Shown: positions 8,301 through 17,042 of the stretch, piece by piece
Position numbering within the stretch: the first letter of the stretch is position 1
How the letters are laid out: every line of letters begins with the position of its first letter
DNA from: Chitinophaga pinensis
Lineage (GTDB): Bacteria > Bacteroidota > Bacteroidia > Chitinophagales > UBA10324
Reading direction: 5' to 3'
Length of the DNA stretch: 50,128 nt
Assembly (NCBI GenBank): GCA_945892775.1
Contig: CAMDDP010000023.1
Location: 1-50,128, forward strand
Notes under the pieces: model-generated
Seen by the model: the letters and a program-made list of their open reading frames with translations, nothing else
Told to the model about the DNA's origin: nothing
The model's database searches: none
Position numbers and translations under genes: made by a program

Positions 8301-8441
8301 CTGCAATTTTAAAGCACAACCTATAAATTCACCACAATCCCAAAAACTACCAGTTGGTTCACAGGTTAAAAAATAAACAAGGAATGAAAATATAAACACT
8401 AACCAACCAACAGCGTTGTTAATCTTATTGTATGAAGTCAT
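5394..8441 (-). CDS. DUF2723 (TMEM260-like) multipass membrane protein
   Basis: This 1015-aa protein opens with a membrane segment and the DUF2723 signature: CEPTGSFWDCGEFIGCALKL then AHSPGAPFFLMLAR. About ten to twelve further hydrophobic helices follow, to roughly residue 620. Conserved family blocks include the loop with ERDYAYAGSFYAYCFWIG and the GDNDTYPLWY stretch. The remaining 350 residues are soluble, probably periplasmic, with helical repeats near the end. The animal relative TMEM260 is a protein O-mannosyltransferase, and the topology fits a GT-C-type glycosyltransferase using a polyprenyl-linked sugar. That activity is inference here. A good promoter-like sequence lies just upstream at 8465-8498, and the GWxTD lipoprotein gene follows. 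Confidence 0.88.
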   Translation of the reverse strand: MTSYNKINNAVGWLVFIFSFLVYFLTCEPTGSFWDCGEFIGCALKLQVAHSPGAPFFLMLARLFTMFASGPDHVALCVNVMNNLMGAFTSLFLFWTITAMARKMTAKKVGDMSLDQIIAVIGAGFVGAMACTFTDSNWFSAVEGEVYASSAFFTSLVTWAIFKWDNVADEKYADRWIVFIGYMMGLSIGIHLLNLLTIPALVFVVYFRKANQINNWGILRTFLIACGILAFIQFGIIPSIPNIGAKFDILFVNSLGLPFNTGIIVWFLIIAAILVFAYRYSVQNFMPWLHTSIMTVIVIIIGYSSYTMVLIRANANPTINMSNPSNFVNLVSYLNREQYGDRPLLYGQNFTARPNDIDWDNGEMKYFKGEKKYEELGRKPIVKYAGEDKMFFPRIFDNDDPGHVRFYREWLNLGEKEKPTFAHNIGFFLTYQVSYMYWRYFLWNFAGRQNDLQGLTNDKQHGNFLTGISFIDNAFLGPQENLPDYLANNKARNKFFLIPLIIGLIGMFYHFKKDKHDASVVMLLFFFTGLAIVLYLNQTPLQPRERDYAYAGSFYAYCFWIGIGVMAVYEWLKKKVNPQMAALGGIIICASAPALMGAQGWDDHNRSNRYTARDFGINYLESCPKNAILFTQGDNDTYPLWYAQEVEGCRPDVRIVNLSLLGVDWYIENLRRKVNESDAIPLTVPSMAVRGSNHDITRFSQNPAINQNKFYNAKDVIDFMVSTDPKKKTMIYNELDNYIPTKNLYIPVDKQYILTNGIVEAKDSVSIPGRLEWKLNKSSLMKPDLMVLDIIASTNWTRPVCFTVSSSSDNYLGLADYMQQYGLIYRLVPVKKTRSDGLPGIVRSDIMYDNIMHKFQWGGVDKNDVYLDENILRMVSNLRSNFARLATQLIAEGDTAKSIEVLDYCEKVLPEKNVPNSMLMVSIAEAYCEAGVPDKGRVIGEKLFQIYFKNLRYFKSCGQDNMSYYQRDINEAIYVIFQLQKMARTFKMDELRKQIDPVLEEYQGFYKDNKDNNEE

Positions 8442-8464
8442 AATTTCTTATTTGAACGAGCGAA

Positions 8465-8498
8465 CAAACATAAAAAGAAAGTGATTGATTTTGCAAAA
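8465..8498 (-). promoter_or_regulatory. Bacteroidota-type promoter for the DUF2723 gene
   Basis: Read on the minus strand, TTTTG (8498-8494) is followed after 21 bases by TATGTTTG (8472-8465). This matches the Bacteroidota primary sigma consensus of TTTG near -33 and TAnnTTTG near -7. The start codon is 24 bases downstream. Confidence 0.55.
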
Positions 8499-8560
8499 GG
8501 AATTAAGGTGGGTTATGAAATATTTTTTTATTTTATATTAATATCAAATAAGTCAATTTT

Positions 8561-9136
8561 TTAATGGGGAATATTTCGTTTCGAACCGAAATCTTGTGTG
8601 GCATACACACGATAAAGACCACTCACTTTTTTAATTGCAATGCCACAACCCAATTCTTTATAGTCGGCGTTAAGAATATTCATACGGTGTCCTTCTGAAT
8701 CCATCCAGAGTTCGGCAATGTCTCTTGCTACTTCCAGGTAGTTATAGCTGCCATCGTATTCTGAGTAAGCAATATTTTCGCCGCAGCCATTAAAACTTGC
8801 ACCAAAAAATTTCATGCGCTGGTAAAAAGCTTTCATCTTTTTTTTATAATTATTGGTGTGGCTGAAAAAATTATATTTTACCATTGAGATGGAATGATAA
8901 GTTGCTGATTTGTTCAGGTCTTCGGCATATATAAAAATTGATTTTTTATTGATCACCCGTTGTTCATTCGTACATTGAAATATTGCAGCTTCTAATAATT
9001 GAATATTAGGATTTGTCCAATCAATATTCTGGTTGACTTCTTGGAGTTGATAAAAACTTTTATAATCAACCTGATAGTAAGATGATGGTACAACTACTCT
9101 GAGAAGGAATGCGAAGAAGCTGATGAATGCAAGCAT
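8561..9136 (-). CDS. secreted CAP-domain (SCP/PR1-like) protein
   Basis: This 191-aa protein has an N-terminal hydrophobic segment (MLAFISFFAFLLRVVVPSS) that could be a signal peptide or anchor. The CAP domain fills residues 45 to 185. Its hallmarks are TNEQR at the start, the HSISMVKYNFFSH block carrying the cavity histidine, GENIAYSEY, and the WMDSEGHRMNILNADYKELG block with the second histidine. These residues line the cation-binding cavity of bacterial CAP proteins of the YkwD type. Their role is unsettled, with peptidase, lipid-binding and wall functions proposed. The gene is on the same strand as its neighbours but separated from the S9 peptidase by a terminator. Confidence 0.85.
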   Translation of the reverse strand: MLAFISFFAFLLRVVVPSSYYQVDYKSFYQLQEVNQNIDWTNPNIQLLEAAIFQCTNEQRVINKKSIFIYAEDLNKSATYHSISMVKYNFFSHTNNYKKKMKAFYQRMKFFGASFNGCGENIAYSEYDGSYNYLEVARDIAELWMDSEGHRMNILNADYKELGCGIAIKKVSGLYRVYATQDFGSKRNIPH

Positions 9137-9211
9137 GGCTTTATTTAAAAAAAGATAACGACAAATAAATACTTTTTATTTTAATGCCTTTTATAAGTGC
9201 CTTGTACATAA

Positions 9212-9242
9212 AAAAAAGCCACTCGAACAGAGTGGCTTTTTT
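9212..9242 (-). terminator. rho-independent terminator of the S9 peptidase gene
   Basis: A perfect 13-bp stem (9212-9224 with 9230-9242, loop GAACA) has A/T runs on both sides. On the minus strand it ends in a U tract 12 bases after the peptidase stop codon. It is symmetric enough to work in both directions. Confidence 0.88.
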
Positions 9243-9253
9243 ATAGAAGCAAT

Positions 9254-11365
9254 TTATTCACCTAATGGTTTGGGATTCAAAGTTTCGTCTAGCCATTTAT
9301 AGAATTCTCGTTGCCAGAGCAAACTATTTTGTGGCTTCATCACCCAGTGCCCTTCTGAAGGAAAATGCAGAAAACGACTTTTGATGCCCTTGAGTTGTGC
9401 GAGTTGAAATGCCTCTTGCCCCTGATTGAATGGCACACGATAATCCAAATCATTACTTATTATATAAATAGGCGTGTTCCATTTATCAGCAAAATTAATT
9501 GGGTTAAATTTTGTATAGGTAATAGGCATTGGTTTAGTCCAGAAATTTCCGCCCATATCCCAATCAGCAAACCACATTTCTTCAGTAGTAAGATACATGC
9601 TCTGCAAATCAAAAACGCCATCGTGGGAAATGAATGTTTTAAATCTTCCATTATGAATTCCGGCAAGCATAAAAACTGAATACCCACCATAACTGGCGCC
9701 AATGCACCCAAGCCTATTCCTATCAACAAATGGAAGTTTTGCTATACTGTCAATAGCTGATAAATAATCGTCCATTGCCTGTCCACCCCAATCCTTACTG
9801 ATATCTTCATTCCATTTAGTGCCAAAGCCAGGAAGGCCACGCCGATTTGGTGCAACAATAATGTAATTGTTTGAAGCCATGAGTTGAAAATTCCATCGGA
9901 AAGAATAAAATTGTGACACTGCAGACTGTGGACCACCTTGACAATATAAAAGAGTCGCATATTTTTTGGTTGCATCAAAATTAGGTGGGTAAATAACCCA
10001 AACCAATTCCTGTTTGTGATCAGTAGTATTCACCCAGCGCTTTTCGACTTTCCCCATGGCGAGATTATCGAAAACAGATTTATTCACTTTAGTCAGTGCA
10101 GTAAATTCGCCGGTGTTAATGTTAACTTTAAAAATTTCAGATGCGTGATTCATATCACATCGACTAACAATTATTGAAGTAGCTGTAATCCCAATAACTG
10201 CATTTACATCCCAATCTCCATTCGTTACCTGACGAAAATCTTTCACTGAAATATCAGCAATAACATTTGGAAGTGTGATTTCAAAAATCTGATCTGTTGC
10301 TTGGAAGGTTTCTGAAAAATATATTTTCTTACCATCCAAGCTCCAGTTAATTGAGGCTACAGTTTCATCCCAAGAAGCAGTTAAGTCTATCCGCTGATTG
10401 GTCGTAAAATCATGCAACATGATACGATTTTTATCAGCTTCATAACCATCACGCAACATGCTGAGCCATATTATTTTTGTTCCGTCAGGGGAGATTACGG
10501 GATTAGAATCATAACCATTTATTCCATCAGTGAAATTTACTGTAACACTATTGGTTAAATCGTACGAATAAATATCTGAATTGGTGCTTAACGCATATTG
10601 TTTTCCTGTTTTCTTTTTACTTACATAAAATATTTTTTTTCCATCGCCGCTCCATTGCACATCCTCAGCACCACCAAATGGCTTTTGTGGACAGTCGAAT
10701 TTTGTTCCTGCCATAATATCATGAGCATCTGTTCCTATTGCACCTGCTGAATAAGTTGTCCAGAAAATATGCGAGTAGTTTCCGTCTTCATAACTATCCC
10801 AGTGGCGATACATTAAATCATCAAATACTTCACCATCTGTTTTTGGTAAGTCAGGATATTTTTCCTGAATAGTTTGATCAATTTTCACATCGTGTGCAAA
10901 TAGAAAACATTTGCCGTCAGGTGAAACTTTTCCAACAGAAATGCCCCCATCAATTTTTGAAATCTGTTTTGCATTTTTTCCGTTTACATCTGATTCCCAC
11001 CACTGCCCTTTGTAGATATACCCAATTGTTCCATTGGAAAGAAATTGAATTCCAGATTCGCTCCCGATTGAATCAGTTATTTGAATTGGAGCAGAGGCTG
11101 GAACATTGCCCTTCATTTTATCCGGTTTAGAAATGGATTCAATATTGAGTGAATAAAGATTTCGTTCGCCTTTGTTTTTAACTACATCATAATAAGTGAT
11201 GCCATAAATAACAGTTTTTCCATCAGGCGAAACCGATTCTCCACTCACACGACCAAGTTTCCAAAGCAATTCGGGTGTCATGGTCTGTTGTTGAGCTTGC
11301 GAGTGAAAAGAAAAAATTGAAAAGGCGAAATCAAAGAGAGAAAGGAGAATAAAATATTTTTTCAT
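9254..11365 (-). CDS. S9 family prolyl oligopeptidase-type peptidase
   Basis: This 703-aa protein has a signal peptide ending near QAQQQ. Residues 30 to 430 form a WD40-like beta-propeller (repeated SPDGK, SGDGKKIFYVS and SLDGKKIYFSE strands). The C-terminal 260 residues are an alpha/beta hydrolase with the catalytic triad visible: Ser558 in GASYGGYS, Asp641 in NDLDYRVP and His673 in SEGHWV. The order and spacing fit the S9C acylaminoacyl/DPP5-type group, periplasmic enzymes that trim dipeptides or acyl-amino acids from peptides. It is likely a single-gene transcript, with a terminator just downstream and a possible -7 box (TATTTTCG) at 11388-11395. Substrate specificity cannot be read from sequence. 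Confidence 0.92.
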   Translation of the reverse strand: MKKYFILLSLFDFAFSIFSFHSQAQQQTMTPELLWKLGRVSGESVSPDGKTVIYGITYYDVVKNKGERNLYSLNIESISKPDKMKGNVPASAPIQITDSIGSESGIQFLSNGTIGYIYKGQWWESDVNGKNAKQISKIDGGISVGKVSPDGKCFLFAHDVKIDQTIQEKYPDLPKTDGEVFDDLMYRHWDSYEDGNYSHIFWTTYSAGAIGTDAHDIMAGTKFDCPQKPFGGAEDVQWSGDGKKIFYVSKKKTGKQYALSTNSDIYSYDLTNSVTVNFTDGINGYDSNPVISPDGTKIIWLSMLRDGYEADKNRIMLHDFTTNQRIDLTASWDETVASINWSLDGKKIYFSETFQATDQIFEITLPNVIADISVKDFRQVTNGDWDVNAVIGITATSIIVSRCDMNHASEIFKVNINTGEFTALTKVNKSVFDNLAMGKVEKRWVNTTDHKQELVWVIYPPNFDATKKYATLLYCQGGPQSAVSQFYSFRWNFQLMASNNYIIVAPNRRGLPGFGTKWNEDISKDWGGQAMDDYLSAIDSIAKLPFVDRNRLGCIGASYGGYSVFMLAGIHNGRFKTFISHDGVFDLQSMYLTTEEMWFADWDMGGNFWTKPMPITYTKFNPINFADKWNTPIYIISNDLDYRVPFNQGQEAFQLAQLKGIKSRFLHFPSEGHWVMKPQNSLLWQREFYKWLDETLNPKPLGE

Positions 11366-11387
11366 AATTGTTTTTTATTTGGGATAA

Positions 11388-11395
11388 CGAAAATA
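11388..11395 (-). promoter_or_regulatory. possible -7 box of the S9 peptidase gene
   Basis: TATTTTCG on the minus strand, 23 bases before the start codon, matches TAnnTTTG at 7 of 8 positions. No convincing -33 element at the right spacing. The same octamer lies 22 bases before the M1 peptidase start (23184-23191). Confidence 0.3.
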
Positions 11396-11555
11396 ATATT
11401 GTGATTGAAATATTTTATTCAATAAACAAGTAATTAACAGAAATAAAATTCAGCTTTCTTGTGCAAAAAAGAATTTTTTATATCCAATAAAACATAAAAA
11501 GAGGGCTTTGGCCTTGAGTAATTTTTTCTGATTTAATATTAAAGCAAGATCATTT

Positions 11556-12152
11556 ATGAAAGAAAAAAATCGCTGCCCATGGTGCCTAAAAGGAAACCAT
11601 GATATCTATTTAAGATATCATGATGAAGAGTGGGGTGTCCCTTTATATGATGATCAATTACTATTTGAGTTTTTAGTGCTCGAAAGTTTTCAGGCGGGTT
11701 TAAGTTGGCTCACCGTTTTGCGTAAGCGAGAAAACTTCAGAAAAGCATTTTTAGATTTTGATGCTACAAAAATTTCCAAGTTCAAACAAAAGAAAATTGA
11801 TTCATTGATGAAAGATGCAGAAATAATCCGAAACAGATTAAAGATTGAAGCGGCAATTAATAATGCATCTTGTTTTCTAAAAATACAGAAAGAATTTGGT
11901 TCGTTTGCAAAATATGTCTGGAGTTTTACCAATGAAAAAACAATAGTGAATCAATTCAGAAGCTTATCAGATTACAAATCAAGAACTGAAGTAAGCGATG
12001 CTATGAGCGAAAATATGGGCACTCATGGATTTAAATTTATAGGCTCCACTATTTGTTATTCATTCATGCAAGCCATTGGAATAACTGACGACCATACAGC
12101 AGATTGTTTTCGAAAAAGAGAATTAGCAACTTTAAGGAAGCAGAGAAAATAA
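11556..12152 (+). CDS. tag: DNA-3-methyladenine glycosylase I
   Basis: This 198-aa enzyme aligns along its whole length with E. coli Tag, which excises 3-methyladenine from alkylated DNA to start base excision repair. The zinc-binding residues are present: C7, H22 (in RYHDEEWGVP), H180 and C184 (in DDHTADC). The substrate-binding region LESFQAGLSWLTVLRKREN contains the conserved E43 and W51, and the C-terminal GFKFIGSTICYSFMQAIG block matches closely. Start: ATG at 11556, right before the KEKNRCPWC zinc cysteine. The gene is alone on the plus strand between minus-strand genes. No ada-type alkylation response gene is nearby, so regulation is not evident. Confidence 0.95.
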   Translation: MKEKNRCPWCLKGNHDIYLRYHDEEWGVPLYDDQLLFEFLVLESFQAGLSWLTVLRKRENFRKAFLDFDATKISKFKQKKIDSLMKDAEIIRNRLKIEAAINNASCFLKIQKEFGSFAKYVWSFTNEKTIVNQFRSLSDYKSRTEVSDAMSENMGTHGFKFIGSTICYSFMQAIGITDDHTADCFRKRELATLRKQRK

Positions 12153-12158
12153 AAAAAA

Positions 12159-13175
12159 TTAAAATCTCGGACAAGGCATATCAATAATTCCCTTCGGAGG
12201 GCTGCCGAAATTTCCTATATATTGAATTGACAATTCCAATGCGCCGCGACCTGAACTTGCCGGTTGTAATTCAGAATAATTTATATCATAATTAAGCAAC
12301 ACACGAATATTAGAGAATTCATATCCAGCAACAGGATACCACGCATCTTTTAAACGAATGTAAGTCCCAAAATAAATCTTATTACTTTCATTATCATCTG
12401 GTGAAATCTTGAAACTTGCCATTGCCCCTGCTAAAAACTCAGAAGCGTTTTTTTGATTCTGAAAATAAAAACTTGGATATAGCGTAAGTGCTTTTGTTGC
12501 ATTTACATTGAATCCAGCACTTAATTGTGACCTGCCTCCCAACTTAAAATTATCGCCATAAAAAGAATCTGCATGACGAGATGCATGAGACACAGAAGTT
12601 GAAACATATCCTCCAATTATATTATTAGCAGTAAATGAATACAAAGCACCCAACTGAAAATCAAAATAATGAAATGAGGGGAGGTAGCCACTTTCAAAAT
12701 TTGAAATATTTTGATCAAAATCAACATCAGACCATTGACTATGAAAGTAAAGTTTGTTCCAATCAATTTTCTTTTGAATGTACGATGCCTGCAAACCAAT
12801 AGACAGGTAATAATTTTTTGCTCCATCTAAAGCATAATGAAAAGCGCCATTGCCAGTAAGTTTAGTAGTAGCTAAATCGCCATCGCCTGCCACATCATTA
12901 ACCATTGAAAACCCTGTTCCTATAAAATATTTATTAAACGGCCGATGTAACAACCCATAATCAGCATAAGCAGCAAAAGTTTTATATGGAACTGACACAC
13001 TCGCCCATTGATTACGATAATTAGCGCCAACTCTATAGGTTCCATTAAACATTCCAGTATATGCCGGATTCACGGTCATTGGTGAAGCATAGTATTGAGA
13101 AAAATGAATGTCCTGCGCATTCAAAAAACTATTAATCAAGATAAGAATAAAAACAATTATTATTTTTCTATTCAT
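12159..13175 (-). CDS. PorP/SprF family outer-membrane protein (T9SS)
   Basis: This 338-aa protein has a signal peptide ending LNAQ and then the family hallmark DIHFSQYYASPMTVNPAYTG, followed by alternating amphipathic strands of an outer-membrane barrel. The C-terminus ends in short strands rather than an enzymatic domain. PorP/SprF-like proteins accompany large cargo proteins carrying type B sorting domains; SprF is required for surface display of the SprB adhesin in Flavobacterium johnsoniae. The upstream gene, only 7 bases away on the same strand, encodes exactly such a type B cargo protein, so this protein is very likely its dedicated partner. Family assignment is firm; pairing is inferred from operon structure. 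Confidence 0.92.
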   Translation of the reverse strand: MNRKIIIVFILILINSFLNAQDIHFSQYYASPMTVNPAYTGMFNGTYRVGANYRNQWASVSVPYKTFAAYADYGLLHRPFNKYFIGTGFSMVNDVAGDGDLATTKLTGNGAFHYALDGAKNYYLSIGLQASYIQKKIDWNKLYFHSQWSDVDFDQNISNFESGYLPSFHYFDFQLGALYSFTANNIIGGYVSTSVSHASRHADSFYGDNFKLGGRSQLSAGFNVNATKALTLYPSFYFQNQKNASEFLAGAMASFKISPDDNESNKIYFGTYIRLKDAWYPVAGYEFSNIRVLLNYDINYSELQPASSGRGALELSIQYIGNFGSPPKGIIDMPCPRF

Positions 13176-13182
13176 AATTCAT

Positions 13183-16100
13183 TTATCTGAGCAAGGTAAC
13201 ATTTCCACTTGTAATTACTCTATTACCATCTTCCATAAAAGCATCCAGTTCCCAAACATAAACATCCATGTCCTGTGGCTTGCCTTTGTAAACCCCATCC
13301 CAACCAATAGTTCGATCGGTAGTTTCAAAAACCTTTTCACCCCAACGATTAAAAACTTTTAAAAGAAAACTAGTAATTCCCTGACCTTCTACATTAAAAA
13401 ACCCATTGTTGCATATAGTACCAGGAGAGCAGGGGTGAAATGCATTTGGAACTCCTATGGCTTGTGGTAGTAACACTGTTACTTTTCTGCAAACCGAATC
13501 AGGACAAGGTGTGTTAGTATTCACCAATAGGCAAACAGTATACTCGCCTCCGTGCTGATAAATATGAGCGGGACTATAATCTGACGAATATTCCAAATCA
13601 CCAAAAATCCAAAAATACTCCAACCCACCAATTGTTAAATTTGTGAATTGAATAGGGCTACCTAACATCACAGTTGTAGGTGAAGCAAAAAAATCTGGAG
13701 TTGGTGGTAGTGCGAAAACAGTAACTGTACTTATAGCAGTATCAGCAAGATTGCAGGCAACTGGATTAAATCCGATTACAGTTACGGTATATGTTCCCGG
13801 ATTAGGATATGTATGTGTAGGATCCTGAAGAGAAGATGTTCCTGACCCATCACCAAAATCCCAAACAATTGAAATTTGTGATTGACCAATATAAAAGAAA
13901 TTACAATCTAATGGAGCGCACCCAGTAAAATCAGGATTATCAATACCCGCTTCTACTTTTGGAGCAACTGTTATTGTTTGTGAAACAGTATCGAGCGGAT
14001 TACAAGCCGTTGAATCGAAAATAATAAGTGTGATGGTATAAGTAGCAACAGTTGTGCTGGAATTAAAGTAAATATGTGTTAAATTCTGACCCACTCCGGT
14101 TGTTCCGTCACCAAATGTCCAGTTAAATTGTGTTGAAGATCCGGTACTTGAACCTGTAAAAGCAACAACTACTGAATCACAAAAATCCTGAACATTCATA
14201 TTAAAGTTGGCATTTACATTGGTATTCAAAACCACTACCGAAGTGTAGGCAGTATCAGGACCAAAACAACTGGTAGGATTATCTGCAATCAACATTACAA
14301 TATAAGTTCCCGGAATGGTATAAGTGTGAGTTGGCTGAAATAACGAAGATGGCAAACTTGCGTCGCCGAAGTCCCAGAAATATACTGTTGCATTCACGCT
14401 GTTATTTACAAAGTTTACCGTTAATGGAGCGCAACCTGTTGCAGCAGGATCAGCAATTGCCTGAGCTGTTACTTCAAACAAATTGATTTCCATTTTAAAA
14501 CCAAGCTCATTGCAATTAGGGCTGTTATTGGTTGTACTCCAGACTCCGGCGGTGGTTGGTGTTAAGTCATTACCTCCACAACCCGCACATATAGCTTCAT
14601 AAATAATTCCGCGTTTATCAAATCGACTAGTGCCCCCATCAACATGTTCTATTCCACCATTGCCTCCAAAATAAGTTCCATATAAAAGTTGCTGAGCGTT
14701 ACTACTGAAAGCGATAATATAAAAATCAGTACCATCAGTAGTACTTTGAAAAGCATCTGCTGTCAATGGCATATTCGTCATATCAGTTGTATGACCAAAT
14801 GTTGCTGAGTTTGTTCCCCAACCACATACATAAATGTTACCGCAGGTGTCAACCAGAAAAGCTGTAGGCGAAATATTCGAAGCTCCGTTTCCGTTACCAA
14901 AAACAGTTGAAAAAGTTATTGATGAAAGATTAGGCGCAAGCTTTGCAATAAACTGACCGCTGTTTGGATTTGAATAAACTCCTGCTGTTACCGGAAACCC
15001 TCCTCCTTCTGATAGCCCAACAACAAACACATCTTCCAACTCATCCAATTTCACATTGTATGACTGGTCGGCATTCGCGGTTCCTAAAAAAGTTGATGCA
15101 AGCATTGTTGTTCCTGTTGCATCAAGATGGCACAAAAAGCCATCAAACAAACCACCAAGATAAGCCGGATTTAAAACACCTGCAGTTGTCGGAAAATTAA
15201 CACTCTGTGTTCCACCACAAACAAAAACACTGTTATCGTTTTTTATATCAATGGAGTAACACGCATCATCCTGATTGCCTCCCAGGTAAGTTGAATAACT
15301 CAATGCCGAACAATTCGGATTCAGTTTAAAAACACAACCATCCTGAGCCCCACCCCATATGGTTTGAAATGCACCGGCCAAAGTCGGAAAGTCAGATGAC
15401 GAGGTACAGGAACTCACATAAATATTATTTGATGCATCACAAATAATTTCGCCCCGTGCATCATCACCATAATTATATTTCAGATTGCCCAATAAAAACT
15501 CAGTAGGATCAAAATTAACACCATCAGGGCCACTGCCTCCAATGTAAGTCGAACCAATTAATGCAGTACCACCCAGATTAAATACGCTAACCGACATATC
15601 AGCATCGCCGTTATAAGTGGGGTCATAAGCTCCTGCAGTTACTGGAAAATTTGGAGAATAAGTTCTGCCATAAACACAAAGCTGATTATTTGTATTTACA
15701 AATAAGCTATGCGGAGTTTCATTATCATTTCCGCCCAAATAAGTAGAGTAAATTAACAACGAACCCGTGCTGTTAAATTTCGATATTCCCATATCGCATG
15801 GAAACTGAATTCCGCTGGTGCTAGTGCCTCCGCCAAAGGTTAATTGAAATGCGCCGGCTGTTGTTGGATAAACTCCACCGAACTGAACTGTATTAACGTA
15901 ACCACCCATGTATAAATTTCCCGCATCATCATATGTTGCCGTATAACCAAAATTATCGGCAGTAGAACCCGTGTAAGTCGAAAAAATAAGAGTAGGGTCA
16001 ATAATTAAATCCTTTTCAATATTAAAATTTTGTTGCATTTTAAATTGCAAAATATTATTCTGCAAATCATACTTACATCTAACAGGAACTATGTCCCAGT

Positions 16101-16719
16101 TTATTTTCTGATACGAAAAAGGTGGTGCTTCAATAATTTCTCCAACCGATGTTTTAATGTGTAGGGTGCTGTTACTTACATCCATTGCATCAGTTCCTTC
16201 ATACGAAATCTTAATGTCATTCACATTTCCTCCAGGGTGAACAATGAAATCATACTTCATGGTCAGCCCACTTCCATAAACCTTAAAGTCAATGTTCGGA
16301 TATAAATTCAAATAAGTGATTGCCTGAAAAGCTTTTACCTCGCTTGCCCATTTCAACGGATCGCTGCCAATAAAATAATTATAATACTCCGGCGATGGCG
16401 ACTCTTTTACAATTACCGGATTCTCATTCGCCCCTTCAAAATGCATTTTATAAATGTGCCCGTGCAGGGTAACCACAGGTTCTTTTCTTGGATGCAGTTT
16501 TCTTAAATCATTTCCATCCAACAATTTAAAGGTAATAGTGTTGTTCTCCAAATAAATACACCCGCCATTTAAAAACCCAATGAAATTTATTCGTTCGTCC
16601 CACTGATTTTTGTTTTCACGAAAATGCAATTCCTGCCCCGGGCCTGTAGCATTGTGCGCAAATGCAAACGCACCATTCAAAATATAAATAATACTTAATA
16701 ATGCTATCCTTAACTTCAT
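13183..16719 (-). CDS. giant SBBP/PKD-repeat surface protein with T9SS type B sorting domain
   Basis: This 1178-aa protein starts with a signal peptide (to about residue 21). Residues 30 to 240 form the Bacteroidota N-terminal domain beginning LHFRENKNQWDERINFIGF. Residues 245 to 720 hold seven SBBP-type propeller strands of the (Y/F)STYxGG kind, for example YSTYLGGNDNE and GSTYIGGSG. Four PKD domains follow between about 750 and 1085, marked by YFWDFGDAS, FNWTFGDG, IVWDFGDGSG and YFWIFGDLE. Residues 1090 to 1178 are a gliding-motility-type (type B, CHU_C) sorting domain with VFNRWGEKVFET and GWDGVYKGKPQ. Type B cargo stays on the cell surface or is shed, and here it probably uses the PorP/SprF protein encoded 7 bases downstream. 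It is likely an adhesin-like or structural protein; no catalytic domain is seen. Confidence 0.93.
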   Translation of the reverse strand: MKLRIALLSIIYILNGAFAFAHNATGPGQELHFRENKNQWDERINFIGFLNGGCIYLENNTITFKLLDGNDLRKLHPRKEPVVTLHGHIYKMHFEGANENPVIVKESPSPEYYNYFIGSDPLKWASEVKAFQAITYLNLYPNIDFKVYGSGLTMKYDFIVHPGGNVNDIKISYEGTDAMDVSNSTLHIKTSVGEIIEAPPFSYQKINWDIVPVRCKYDLQNNILQFKMQQNFNIEKDLIIDPTLIFSTYTGSTADNFGYTATYDDAGNLYMGGYVNTVQFGGVYPTTAGAFQLTFGGGTSTSGIQFPCDMGISKFNSTGSLLIYSTYLGGNDNETPHSLFVNTNNQLCVYGRTYSPNFPVTAGAYDPTYNGDADMSVSVFNLGGTALIGSTYIGGSGPDGVNFDPTEFLLGNLKYNYGDDARGEIICDASNNIYVSSCTSSSDFPTLAGAFQTIWGGAQDGCVFKLNPNCSALSYSTYLGGNQDDACYSIDIKNDNSVFVCGGTQSVNFPTTAGVLNPAYLGGLFDGFLCHLDATGTTMLASTFLGTANADQSYNVKLDELEDVFVVGLSEGGGFPVTAGVYSNPNSGQFIAKLAPNLSSITFSTVFGNGNGASNISPTAFLVDTCGNIYVCGWGTNSATFGHTTDMTNMPLTADAFQSTTDGTDFYIIAFSSNAQQLLYGTYFGGNGGIEHVDGGTSRFDKRGIIYEAICAGCGGNDLTPTTAGVWSTTNNSPNCNELGFKMEINLFEVTAQAIADPAATGCAPLTVNFVNNSVNATVYFWDFGDASLPSSLFQPTHTYTIPGTYIVMLIADNPTSCFGPDTAYTSVVVLNTNVNANFNMNVQDFCDSVVVAFTGSSTGSSTQFNWTFGDGTTGVGQNLTHIYFNSSTTVATYTITLIIFDSTACNPLDTVSQTITVAPKVEAGIDNPDFTGCAPLDCNFFYIGQSQISIVWDFGDGSGTSSLQDPTHTYPNPGTYTVTVIGFNPVACNLADTAISTVTVFALPPTPDFFASPTTVMLGSPIQFTNLTIGGLEYFWIFGDLEYSSDYSPAHIYQHGGEYTVCLLVNTNTPCPDSVCRKVTVLLPQAIGVPNAFHPCSPGTICNNGFFNVEGQGITSFLLKVFNRWGEKVFETTDRTIGWDGVYKGKPQDMDVYVWELDAFMEDGNRVITSGNVTLLR

Positions 16720-17042
16720 GTTGTTAATTCTTCCATAAAGTTATCATTATTTATCTCACAACTAAAAATTGTTTAGAAAGAAAACATTACCCGTTCAAAT
16801 TTTTTGTGTTATAAATGCCACAGCATTAATTAATAATTAATTAAATATTTAACCTCATTTTGAATGCGCTTTTTAAAAAGACTGAATTGGTAAATTTTAT
16901 TTGATGATCTAAATACCAGAATAGTAAGGTTGAAATAAGAAATTACTATTCACACTATAAATGAAAAGTTTGTATTTTGGTGAGATTACAATGAATCACT
17001 TTGCTGTGTACTGCTTATTTTCACATCACAAATATTCCTCTC
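16720..17042. other. divergent intergenic region with AT palindrome
   Basis: This stretch separates the type B cargo operon (minus) from the 17043 gene (plus). It holds a perfect 19-nt palindrome of T and A only at 16826-16844 (9-bp arms around one base), near the middle of the gap. No TAnnTTTG box in good register is visible for either gene, and no small gene is supported. Confidence 0.4.
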
